Source: Prasinococcaceae sp. CCMP 1430
Taxonomy: Eukaryota; Prasinodermophyta; Palmophyllophyceae; Prasinococcales; Prasinococcaceae
NCBI GenBank assembly: GCA_013416795.1
Contig: RQSC01000009.1
Span: 104,693 to 117,403 of the forward strand
Length of the DNA stretch: 12,711 nt
Direction: 5' to 3'
Made by a program: the position numbers and the translations under genes. Below are positions 1-6,944 of this stretch, one piece after another; positions within the stretch are counted from its first letter, which is position 1; each line of letters begins with the position of its first letter. The notes below the pieces were generated by a model. The model did no database searches. It was not told the origin of the DNA and was given only the letters and a program-made list of their open reading frames with translations.

Positions 1-1
1 G

Positions 2-3000
2 CCTCAGCGCCGAGGATCTGGCGTGCCTCCCGCCGACGCGCTCGTGGCGCGCGAAGACGCCGCCGCGGAGCTCTCCGCGGCGCTCGGAGGCCTCGTCGCC
101 GCGCGCGGCGCGGCGCCGTCGCCGGGCAAGGGCGTGCTTGCCGCCAAGGGCGGCGTCGCCAACAAGGAGAACGGCGCCGAGAATGGCGCGGCGGCGTCGA
201 CGCCCAACTCTGGCATCCTCAAGAAGGTGCACGCGCGCACGGCACTTGCGCCCCTGTCTTCGCGCAAGACGGACTCGCCCGTGCGCAAGAAGCCGCGCAA
301 GAGTATGAACCGCCGCGTGAGCTTCGCGCCGGTCCTCACGGAGACGCGCTTCTTTGGCGAGGACGGCGGCGAAGCGTCCGACGCCGCGGCCGCGGACGCG
401 GCGGCGCCAGCGCCTGTCGAGCATGCCCCTGCCGCCGCAGCGCCGCCTGCCGATCCGGCCGCAGAGCAGGCGGAAGTCGCCGCCATGGATGACGACGAAG
501 TGGTGGCCGCATCGCCCGAGGCATCGCCGATGCAAGCGGCGTCCTCGCCTGCTCCCGACGCAGTGTCGGGGGGCGACGAGCTCGCCGACGAGGCGGACGA
601 GGCCTCCCCGGGGGAGGCCGCAATGGCGGCCGCGGCAAACTTCGACGCGGCCGACTTTGCATCGCCGACGCTGGCAGCACTGAACGCAGACGCGGAGGTC
701 CCGGACAGCGCCTCGCCCGCCCATGTCGAGGGCGAGCAGTGCGACACCACCGTTTTCATCCGCGCGCACCTGCCCGCTCGCGAGAAGACCGCCGGGCAGA
801 TGCCCGACACGATCGACCTTGCCAACCAGCTGGACGCCGCCGGCGAGCCAACGAGCACGGCAGCGCTTCCCAGTCTCTCGGCAATCGCGGACGCCGACGA
901 GGCAGCTGCGGACGCACCGCATGCGACACTCGCAGCGTGGCGCGCCGCGGGTAGCCCAACGGTCCCCAGCCCGGCCGCTCCTGAGGCTGGTGACATGGCC
1001 GTGCCGCCGCCCCCTGAGCCCACTTGCACCATGGATCTTCCGAACATATCGGCAATTGTTGACGCCGATGAGGCGGCGGGTGAGCCCGCAGACGCCACCA
1101 CCGGAGCGGAGAACGAGGGGCCCGCTGAGCCCACCTCCACGATGAATCTGCCGAACATGGCGGCGCTCGTTGATGCCGATGAGGCGGCGGGCGAGCCCGC
1201 CGACGGAGACGGCGCGGCCGAGGAGGAGCCTGCTGAGCCCACCTGCACGATGGACCTGCCCAACATGGCGCAGCTCATCGAGGCCGATGAGAAGGCCGGC
1301 GCCGCTGTCGCGACGCCGTCGGCTGGTGCGGCTCCCTCGGAACCCATGGCCCCATCCACTGGAATGCCTGCGGGGGTCGTGGGCGGCGCCTTCAACGCCC
1401 TTCTTGGCGTGGCCCAGACGCCCGGTGCCACTTTTTACACCGCCACCACGGATCCCTCCCCGATGCCAACGCCGGCTGATGCGACCTCTGCTTCGCCTGC
1501 TCCTTCCGAGGCCGATGGCCCGTCGCCCAGCCCGTGCGCGCCGTCTGCTGGCCCGTCCCCGGAAGCGCCCCCGAGCGCACAGTCAACCGGGTCGGCCGCC
1601 ATGGAATTGACGCTCGCACCGGCAGAGATCGCAAACGCCGTGTCGCCGGCTTCGTTCCTGCCAGGCCGTGTGTCTATGGGCTCCGTTCGCAACTCGATGG
1701 GATCGCTGGCGGACACCCCCACGGGCACGGCGGGCGATGTCACTCTGGGCATCACTATGGCTCTCGAGAAAGCTCTCGAGGGCGGCGAGCACCCCCGCTG
1801 GGGCGCTGCCGCCAATGGGGGCGATGAAGGCCAGGACGGCACCGCGCTCACCGACGAGCTGCCGCTGGCAGCAGAGGCGGAGCCGCCTGCCGCCGCTACG
1901 CCTGCGTCAGAGGCCGCAGACTATGGCACCGGCCTCACCGAGGAGCTGCCTGCGGCCGCCGAGGAGGCCGTCGCCGCCCCCTCGCCGGTGGCGTCAGAGG
2001 CTCCGAGCATGGGCACCGGCCTCACCGAGGAGCTGCCTGCGGCCGCCGAGGAGGCCGTCGCCGCGCCTTCGCCGAAGCCGTCTGAGGCTCCGAGCATGGG
2101 CACCGGCCTCACCGAGGAGCTTGATGGCGATGGTGCTGACTACGGCACGGGCCTCACCGAGGAGATCGCCCCAGGTGCTCTCGCGGCCGCAACCGAGTAC
2201 GGTACTGGTATCACCGGGGAGATGAACGAAGCCGACTATGGCACAGGCCTGACCGAGGAGATCGCTCCTGGTGCCCTTGAAGCTGCCCAAGCCGCTATGG
2301 TGCGCCCGTCGACAACCATGCATACGGCGGCTCTCAACCAGACATACCACACGGGGGCCACAGCCACAATTGATGTGGGCGGACCAGCGAGCACGCGCCC
2401 GTCTGCGACGTATCATACCGGCGCGACCGCCACAATCCACGAGGCGGCAATGGAGGCCGATGAGGAGGACGAGCCCCTCGAGGATGAGCCAGCGCAGGCA
2501 GATGCTACCGAGTACCATACGGGTGCTACGGAGACGTACCACACTGGCGCAACCGCCAACATCTCCGATGCCGCGGCCGAGCCCGAAGAAGCTGATGCCG
2601 ATGTGCAAGAGGCTGAGATGCCTGAGATGCAAGCTGACATGATGGAGGGCGGGATGGCCTTCGATGCGCACTCTTTCCTCGAGGAGCACGGCGTGTCCTT
2701 CCGCACCGACAACCTCGAGAATGCGCGCCGCAAGAGCGCATTCCCGGCGCCGATTCTGCTCGAGTCGCCGGAGCCCGCGCCTACCACGGCACGCGGCTGC
2801 ATGTCGATGCTCTCAATTGCCGGGCCCGAGCTGCGTTCCAAGGAGGAGGCCGTCGCAGAACTCACTCGTGCAAACGCCAGCCGCCGCGCGGCGGCTGGTC
2901 GCCACGCCGCCGCGCTGGCGGAAGCGCCACCGGCTGCGCTGCTCGCACTGGGCCCCGATGGAGCTCGCGATGAGCTGCGCTCGCTAAAGCGCCGCTGCCG

Positions 3001-4084
3001 CATCTCCGCGGACCGCGCGTGGGCGGAGATGCGCCACGCCCTTGAGGTTAGCCGTGCGCGTGCCCTCGAGGCCGAGGCAGAAAAGCTCGTTGCGGAGAAG
3101 AGTCGCATCGCCACCGAAATGCTGGCGCTCAGGGAGCTGGCCGGCCTCGTTCGCAGCGCAGCCGCGTCCGCGGCGGAGGGCGCAGCCGCCGCGCGTGCCA
3201 AGACGGCCGACGCAGCGACGTCCGATGCCACAGCTGCCGAGGCGCGCGCGGCGCTGTCAGTGCGCCGCGCCGAGGTCAGGGGTTTCGCCGCGCAGCGCCG
3301 CGACGCCGCTGCACGTGTCGAGGCGCTGCGCGCCCATCTCGCGGCTGCCAGTTCTGAGGCGAAGCTCCTGCGCGAGCGGCGGCAAGCCGCGCAGCAGCGC
3401 GCGATTGCTGCAGGCCGCGCGCTGTCGACAGCACCGACGCCCGCGACCAAGTCGCGCATCATTGCCAAGGCTGCGGAGGTCAAGGAGGAGCTCGACGTCC
3501 TGCAGGGGATGCACGCGTGGACTATCACGGCGTTGCCGGGCAAGGGGTGCAGCGGCAGCGACAGTGGGAACCTGTGCGTCGACGTACAGGGTCTGATGCG
3601 GTATGCACTGGGGAACGGGAGGGTTGAGCTCGCCGAGCCGGGCTCGCGCTTTGCGAGCTTCATCGCGGCGCTTGCGGGCATGCCTGAAGGCGCGAATGCC
3701 GCCGGCGGGTGGACCGATGCACGGCCGGCGGCGTTCGCCGTGCAGGCGTTGGATGTCGCAGCGGCGCGTGCTGCATCGGCCATTCGCATGGCCAACCGCG
3801 CTGTGATGCATCCCGCTGTGGTCAGTGCCGCCCCGGCTGTTAATGCCGCGGGCGCGCCGGTTGTGGCGCTCACAGCAGCGGGCAGCGCCACCGGCAGCCG
3901 GCTGAGTGCAGAGATCGACGTCGTGAGCGGGGCGTGCACCGCCACACTGCTGGCAGCCGGAAGTTCGGCACTGACGGCTGATGTTGTCGCCCAGGCGGCG
4001 CGGGCGGCGCCTGCAGGAGTCGACGCCGCTTGCACTGCACTCGGAGAGCTGCTGCTTGGTGACAGCGCCGCGGGCAGCGAGTGA
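2..4084 (+). CDS. KNL1: KNL1/Spc105/Spc7-like outer kinetochore scaffold protein (5' partial)
   Basis: This is a 1360-codon reading frame, open to the left edge; the first in-frame ATG (305) lies just before the RVSF motif, so the true start is outside the window or in an upstream exon (bases 1-7 could be an acceptor). KNL1 links microtubules and the Mis12 complex to the spindle checkpoint: PP1 binds its N-terminus, and Mps1-phosphorylated MELT repeats recruit Bub3-Bub1. Visible in order: KEN box (164-172), GILK (212-223) and RVSF (314-325) PP1-docking motifs about 30 residues apart as in known KNL1; TMDLPN-type repeats (848-1300); one exact MELT (1601-1612); YGTGLTEEL repeats (1841-2262); YHTGATATI repeats (2342-2566); the Spc7-domain start FLEEHGVSF (2675-2701); an Ala/Arg/Glu-rich coiled coil (about 2840-3500); and a C-terminal ELxxLQxxHAW-type entry into an RWD-like fold (3488 to end). 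The family call rests on the order of motifs, not on an alignment. Introns are not needed. TGA stop at 4082. Confidence 0.87.
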   Translation, partial: PQRRGSGVPPADALVAREDAAAELSAALGGLVAARGAAPSPGKGVLAAKGGVANKENGAENGAAASTPNSGILKKVHARTALAPLSSRKTDSPVRKKPRKSMNRRVSFAPVLTETRFFGEDGGEASDAAAADAAAPAPVEHAPAAAAPPADPAAEQAEVAAMDDDEVVAASPEASPMQAASSPAPDAVSGGDELADEADEASPGEAAMAAAANFDAADFASPTLAALNADAEVPDSASPAHVEGEQCDTTVFIRAHLPAREKTAGQMPDTIDLANQLDAAGEPTSTAALPSLSAIADADEAAADAPHATLAAWRAAGSPTVPSPAAPEAGDMAVPPPPEPTCTMDLPNISAIVDADEAAGEPADATTGAENEGPAEPTSTMNLPNMAALVDADEAAGEPADGDGAAEEEPAEPTCTMDLPNMAQLIEADEKAGAAVATPSAGAAPSEPMAPSTGMPAGVVGGAFNALLGVAQTPGATFYTATTDPSPMPTPADATSASPAPSEADGPSPSPCAPSAGPSPEAPPSAQSTGSAAMELTLAPAEIANAVSPASFLPGRVSMGSVRNSMGSLADTPTGTAGDVTLGITMALEKALEGGEHPRWGAAANGGDEGQDGTALTDELPLAAEAEPPAAATPASEAADYGTGLTEELPAAAEEAVAAPSPVASEAPSMGTGLTEELPAAAEEAVAAPSPKPSEAPSMGTGLTEELDGDGADYGTGLTEEIAPGALAAATEYGTGITGEMNEADYGTGLTEEIAPGALEAAQAAMVRPSTTMHTAALNQTYHTGATATIDVGGPASTRPSATYHTGATATIHEAAMEADEEDEPLEDEPAQADATEYHTGATETYHTGATANISDAAAEPEEADADVQEAEMPEMQADMMEGGMAFDAHSFLEEHGVSFRTDNLENARRKSAFPAPILLESPEPAPTTARGCMSMLSIAGPELRSKEEAVAELTRANASRRAAAGRHAAALAEAPPAALLALGPDGARDELRSLKRRCRISADRAWAEMRHALEVSRARALEAEAEKLVAEKSRIATEMLALRELAGLVRSAAASAAEGAAAARAKTADAATSDATAAEARAALSVRRAEVRGFAAQRRDAAARVEALRAHLAAASSEAKLLRERRQAAQQRAIAAGRALSTAPTPATKSRIIAKAAEVKEELDVLQGMHAWTITALPGKGCSGSDSGNLCVDVQGLMRYALGNGRVELAEPGSRFASFIAALAGMPEGANAAGGWTDARPAAFAVQALDVAAARAASAIRMANRAVMHPAVVSAAPAVNAAGAPVVALTAAGSATGSRLSAEIDVVSGACTATLLAAGSSALTADVVAQAARAAPAGVDAACTALGELLLGDSAAGSE
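164..172 (+). other. KEN-box degron candidate in KNL1-like protein
   Basis: The in-frame residues K-E-N, preceded by Asn and followed by Gly-Ala, lie in the predicted disordered N-terminus. KEN boxes are recognised by the APC/C activators Cdh1 and Cdc20. A three-residue motif is weak evidence, but its place in an unstructured tail of a mitotic protein fits. Confidence 0.35.
212..328 (+). other. PP1-docking region: GILK and RVSF motifs
   Basis: GILK (212-223) fits the [S/G]ILK docking motif and RVSFA (314-328) fits the RVxF motif; both are conserved near the N-terminus of KNL1/Spc105 proteins. A basic stretch (KKPRKSMNRR) leads into RVSF, so its Ser lies in an Aurora B-like basic context, as known for the animal and fungal proteins. 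The pairing and spacing are the strongest single support for the gene call. Confidence 0.85.
848..1306 (+). repeat. Four degenerate repeats, family A (TMDLPN...DADEAAG) in KNL1-like CDS
   Basis: Units begin at 848, 1019, 1130 and 1238. Consensus is P-T-[CS]-T-M-[DN]-L-P-N-[IM]-A-x-[IVL]-x-[DE]-A-D-E-x-A. The first unit is the most diverged (TAALPSLSAIADADEAA). The M-D-L core resembles the first three positions of MELT, but the Thr is replaced by Pro; a Thr sits just before the Met instead. Spacing of the last three is 111 and 108 bases. Confidence 0.8.
1601..1612 (+). other. Canonical MELT motif in KNL1-like protein
   Basis: This is the only exact Met-Glu-Leu-Thr in the protein. It lies between repeat families A and B, in a Ser/Pro/Ala-rich linker. 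In characterised KNL1 proteins the Thr is phosphorylated by Mps1 to bind Bub3. Confidence 0.7.
1841..2262 (+). repeat. Tandem MELT-like repeats, family B (YGTGLTEEL), in KNL1-like CDS
   Basis: TGLTEE-type cores follow Tyr or Met codons at 1922, 2009, 2096, 2141, 2198 and 2237, with a diverged first copy TALTDEL at 1841. Consensus is [YM]-G-T-G-[LI]-T-[EG]-E-[LIM]. The units at 1922 and 2009 are each exactly 87 bases and nearly identical in DNA, which points to recent tandem duplication. Relative to MELT the L-T pair is kept while M-E is replaced by T-G. Confidence 0.85.
2342..2566 (+). repeat. Repeats, family C (YHTGATATI), in KNL1-like CDS
   Basis: Four copies have their Tyr codons at 2345, 2411, 2513 and 2537. 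Consensus is [TE]-Y-H-T-G-A-T-[AE]-[TN]-[IY]. The family shares the Y-x-T-G-x-T frame with family B, so B and C are probably diverged from one ancestral module. Acidic linkers separate the copies. Confidence 0.8.
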
Positions 4085-4395
4085 GCGTTGCCCACGCGCG
4101 CGCGCACACACACATACCCCGCGTGCTCCCACGTGCATATGGTCCTCTTTCGAGCTTCTGTGCTTTCTAGGTGCCCTGAGCGCGTGTTCGTACTACTGTA
4201 CGTAGAGTAGAGAGGAACTCAAAATAAGGCACGGCTCGATCTTACGACGGCATGTCGTGTGCCTTCTTACTTTTTCTACATATCCACGCGATCGCGCGCG
4301 GTGTGCCTCGTGATCTCGGTAGCGACCTCGCCGTCTGCAGACCTTTGTACGTGGCGAGTTCGATCGCGCGTCCGAGCGCGCCCATGCCGCAGGCG
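4085..4395. other. Convergent 3' intergenic region between KNL1-like gene and the next gene
   Basis: These 311 bases hold the 3' flanks of two genes that face each other. I see a short CG/CA alternating run (about 4096-4113), less GC than in the genes around 4140-4225, and no supported coding sequence. Open frames here on the plus strand run antisense into the next gene. Confidence 0.6.
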
Positions 4396-5318
4396 CTACC
4401 TGAGGAGCCCGCTTTGTGCAGCCTCCTGTGGATCGTCGCTGCCTCGAATGTCGTCTCCTTCACTGCCATCCTTGGGGCTTACCGCCTCGCCGCCCTCAGT
4501 GTCGGTGCCATCGCCACCGAGGCCACCTCCTCCGATCGTGCCGCCGCCATCGCCGCGCTCATTCCCATACTGCTTCCGCGCGCGCTGCTCGTCATTGACA
4601 GCAGCTTCAACAGCCTCAAGTACGCCCCCCACGACGCGACTTGCTTGGTCGTTCCCGTCCTGCGCATCAGCAACTCCCTCCCCTCGCGCCGCATCGACGC
4701 TTTGGAGCTTTTCTTCCGCCTTGGCAGCTGCCTCGAGCGCCTCCGCAAGCTTCTGTTCAAGCGCGGCGTTGGTCTCGGCGAACTCCGAGGCCTGCTCGCG
4801 CTCGCAACGGGGGAAGATGCATGACACCGGCACCCGTCAGTGCCATGGCAAGCGCGCGCGCCTTCGCGTCGTTGCGTCAGCGCCGCTTGGGCGAACAGCT
4901 GCAATCTACAACGCACCTCGCGCTCAGCATTGGCGAGTTTCTCGGAAAGTTCCTGTGCGGACGCGCGCAGTTGGGCTGACACCGCCTCGGAATCGGCCAG
5001 TGCAGCCCCCCCCGACGCTTTTGTCTCCTCGCACTTGAGCGCAGCGTCCTTGTACTTAGCGACGTCCTGCTCGGCGTGTGCGAGGCGCTCGGCCGTTGCC
5101 TCGGCACGCGCGGTCACGCGGCTCACATCGGCGATCGCCTCGCGATAGAGCGACTCAAATTGCGAGCTCCGGCGCAGCGCAGCAGCGCTCGAGGCGGCCG
5201 ACCGGTTCCACAGAGCCCCGAGGCCGAGCAGCCCGGCGGCCCCGACCCCCCACACCAGCAGCGTCGTCTGCGCGCGGCGCGGACCCCCCACCCCCGCGCC
5301 GCGCCCGCGCACGCCCAT
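4396..5318 (-). CDS. Single-pass membrane protein with coiled coil, two exons, unknown function
   Basis: The model is exon 1 at 5318-4917, an intron, and exon 2 at 4800-4396, giving about 268 residues ending in TAG. The start ATG at 5318 has a purine at -3 and G at +4; an in-frame ATG further upstream would add only Gly/Arg-rich low-complexity sequence. Residues 18-37 (TTLLVWGVGAAGLLGLGALW) form one membrane helix after an Arg-rich N-terminus. A long Ala/Glu/Lys coiled coil follows and runs across the splice junction (AERE to REQASEF), then an acidic Gly-rich tail. The coiled-coil heptads matching on both sides support the splice. I do not recognise a family. An organelle-membrane tether is a possibility but is not shown. 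It is divergent from the rhodanese gene and convergent with KNL1. Confidence 0.6.
4801..4916 (-). other. Intron of the coiled-coil membrane protein gene
   Basis: On the minus strand the donor is GAG|GTGCGT at 4916 and the acceptor is TTGCGAG ending at 4801 (116 bases, phase 0). A CTGAC branch-like motif lies at 4836-4840, about 35 bases before the acceptor, followed by a CTTCCCCC pyrimidine stretch. AGs 6 and 9 bases further downstream would also keep the frame. Confidence 0.7.
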
Positions 5319-5721
5319 CGCCCAGCTGCGCTGCCGGTGAGCTTTAATACCTTTCTCGCCCCGCGCCCCGCGCCCCGCGACCCGCGCCTCGCGCCGCCTG
5401 TGCCAACGCGCCACCCCCACTTCCCCCCCTCCCCCTCCCCGCGACGCCACACGCGCTCCACCACGGCACTGCGCGTCCGTCGGTTGGGGAACGCTCCCAG
5501 TGCGCGCGCGCGCGCGCCCCTGCGCGGCGGGGTTAAGGTTCCAACAATTAGGGTAAGTCAGGAAGTAGGGTTAAGTGTACGTATATACGGTATGCAGCAC
5601 GCACAGACACTGCTCTGTGCGGGGTTAAGGTTACGAGGGATAAGGGTTGATGGTATTTGGGGTGTAAAAAGGGTTTGAGCGCCGGCTCGGGCGAGATCGC
5701 GATCGCGGCCGGAGCAGATAA
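5319..5721. other. Divergent intergenic region with pyrimidine-rich and telomere-like sequence
   Basis: This lies between the start of the minus-strand coiled-coil gene and the first supported rhodanese codons. It holds a C/T-rich run at 5407-5442 (G-quadruplex-capable on the minus strand), a CG alternating run near 5502-5517, and a tract from 5527 to 5650 with several GGGTTA or TTAGGG-like words. It presumably carries both promoters and possibly the missing first rhodanese exon. Confidence 0.55.
5527..5650 (+). repeat. Degenerate telomere-like tract with a 14-base direct repeat
   Basis: GCGGGGTTAAGGTT occurs exactly at 5527-5540 and again at 5619-5632. Between and after them are ATTAGGG (5548), AGTAGGGTTAAG (5566) and AGGGATAAGGGTT (5636). 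These words resemble the TTAGGG telomere repeat but are not in a clean array. The tract contains a GTAAGT that could be a splice donor. Confidence 0.5.
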
Positions 5722-6624
5722 GGCTTGGCTCGAAGCTGGTGCAGGGCAGGGTGGGGGTGGGGGTGGGGGTGGGCGCGCCGGCGGCCACGCGCGGCCGCGC
5801 AGCAGGCGAGCGGCGGCCGCGTGGCCGTGGTCGCGCCGGCGGCGGTCGAGCAGAGGGTCGGCGAGGGATGGACGCTGGTCGACATTCGCGATCAGGCGCA
5901 GCACGACAGGGCGCAGCTCGACGGCGCGAAACACGTGCCGCTCTTCGTCTCCGAGGAGGCGAACGACGCGACCGCGATGGGCAGGAAGGTTCGTAGGGCG
6001 GCGGGGCCGCGCCGGCGTGTGCGCTGCCTCGCGCGCCCGCATGTCCGATCGCGCGCACCTGTGGGATCGCGCGCGCGTGCACGCTCGTTGCGCCCCGCGC
6101 GTTTGGCGATCGCGCGCTGACTGCCGCGGCCACGCATCCGCCCTGTCGCCCGCCGCTCCTCCCGTCGCCCTGCGCGGCCGTGCCTGCGCACGGGCAAACG
6201 CGCTCGCACCATCACGCTGCCGGGACCGACGTCCCTTCAGGCGGTCGTTTTTGGCACGATCGGTTGGTTTAGCGGCCAGCAGCTCACTCGCGAGAACGAG
6301 GGCTTCGTGCAGGATGTCGAGGCGGCCGTCGGCGGGAACCGCGCAGACTCCCGTGTGCTGCTCGCGTGCCAGACGGGTTTGCGCTCTGAGCTGGCCGCGC
6401 AGCGCCTGCTCGCCCTTGGGTTCGGCGAGGTGGCGTACGTCGTGGGCGGGCTCAACGCTGCCAAGGGCGCCGGCCTGAAGACCACCGGCGAACGCGACAT
6501 CTGGGAGGCTGGCAAGGGTGGCGTCTCGCAGTACTTCAACACGATCGTCAAGGTCGTGGTTGCCCTCGTGGGCCTCGCGTGGCTCGGCGTCACCGCGTAC
6601 ATCGAGCTCGGCTACGCTGATTGA
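5722..6624 (+). CDS. Rhodanese-like domain protein with C-terminal membrane helix (5' end unresolved)
   Basis: Rhodanese domains carry a catalytic Cys that can bear a persulfide; many plant and algal members are plastid or thylakoid proteins. The supported exon ends at 5988 (V-D-I-R-D..., then HVPLFVSEEAND), followed by an intron and a last exon 6241-6624. The joined sequence keeps rhodanese order and spacing: VDIRD, HVPLF, GWFSGQ, VEAAV, then the active-site loop C-Q-T-G-L-R-S with Cys at 6367-6369, then VGGL. The last 30 residues include a membrane helix (about 6544-6612). No in-frame ATG exists between the in-frame stop at 5719 and the domain, so an upstream exon with a targeting peptide, or a non-AUG start, must exist. 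It resembles plant STR-type thylakoid rhodaneses. The plastid location is inference. Confidence 0.75.
5749..5773 (+). repeat. TGGGGG hexamer run, G-quadruplex motif
   Basis: Five G-tracts (3, 5, 5, 5 and 3) are separated by single T bases. It lies directly before the first supported rhodanese exon. If translated in that frame it would read as alternating Gly-Trp, which is unlikely for a transit peptide, so it is probably 5' non-coding or intronic. Confidence 0.7.
5989..6240 (+). other. Intron of the rhodanese gene
   Basis: Donor AAG|GTTCGT at 5989, acceptor GTCCCTTCAG ending at 6240 (252 bases, phase 0). Joining AMGRK to AVVFG gives the length expected between the VPLF and SGQ landmarks of plant-type rhodaneses, so no exon seems missing inside. 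CTGAC occurs at 6117-6121, far from the acceptor; the real branch may be elsewhere. Confidence 0.75.
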
Positions 6625-6944
6625 GGCGGGAAACGTCCTCATGCGAGCAGGCGCCGGGCGGGCGCGTCGGAGTGTACATAGCGTAAAAGCGGAGCGAGTT
6701 GTGGTGCCTTTGGTAGATGGCATGGCCGCCTCACGCGCGCACGGGCGCTTGCGGGCATCCGGCCTTGAAGGTCTGCTGTCAGCTTTGGCCACGCTCGCGC
6801 TCGCGGGGCCGTGGGGGAAATATGCTACTATCACAATGTTACAAGCAACGGCGTGGCCGCGATGTGCTGCGCGGGTGGGGTCGCGCCAGCGAGCGGAGCG
6901 CGCGATTGCACTGGGCCGTGCGCTGCCGAGGCATGCGCGCTTGG
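6625..6944. other. Convergent 3' intergenic region
   Basis: These 320 bases separate the ends of the rhodanese gene and the minus-strand membrane protein gene. I see no supported gene or repeat, only a short A/T-richer patch at 6818-6845. Confidence 0.5.

Noticed and set aside
4-1431. Long minus-strand open frame (475 codons) opposite the 5' half of the KNL1-like gene
   Set aside because: Its product is Ala/Ser/Gly-rich low complexity, and it arises because GC-rich third positions remove stops from the antisense frame. The plus-strand frame has recognisable motifs.
2413-4113. Minus-strand open frame (566 codons) opposite the 3' half of the KNL1-like gene
   Set aside because: It is an Ala/Ser/Arg-rich antisense shadow with no recognisable motif, overlapping the Spc7, coiled-coil and RWD-like regions.
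4242-4469. Possible extra 3' exon of the coiled-coil gene via an AG|GTAGCG at its stop codon
   Set aside because: The sequence could be a donor, but I see no CTGAC plus acceptor placed as in the other introns, and the downstream frame shows no coiled coil or motif.
4252-5038. Plus-strand frames overlapping the coiled-coil membrane gene
   Set aside because: They run antisense to a coherent membrane helix and coiled coil with a well-formed intron; their products are Pro/Arg/Ser-rich.
5657-6478. Plus-strand frame of 273 codons across the rhodanese gene
   Set aside because: It reads the wrong frame through the exon and through the intron; the product is Arg/Ala-rich and does not contain rhodanese motifs.
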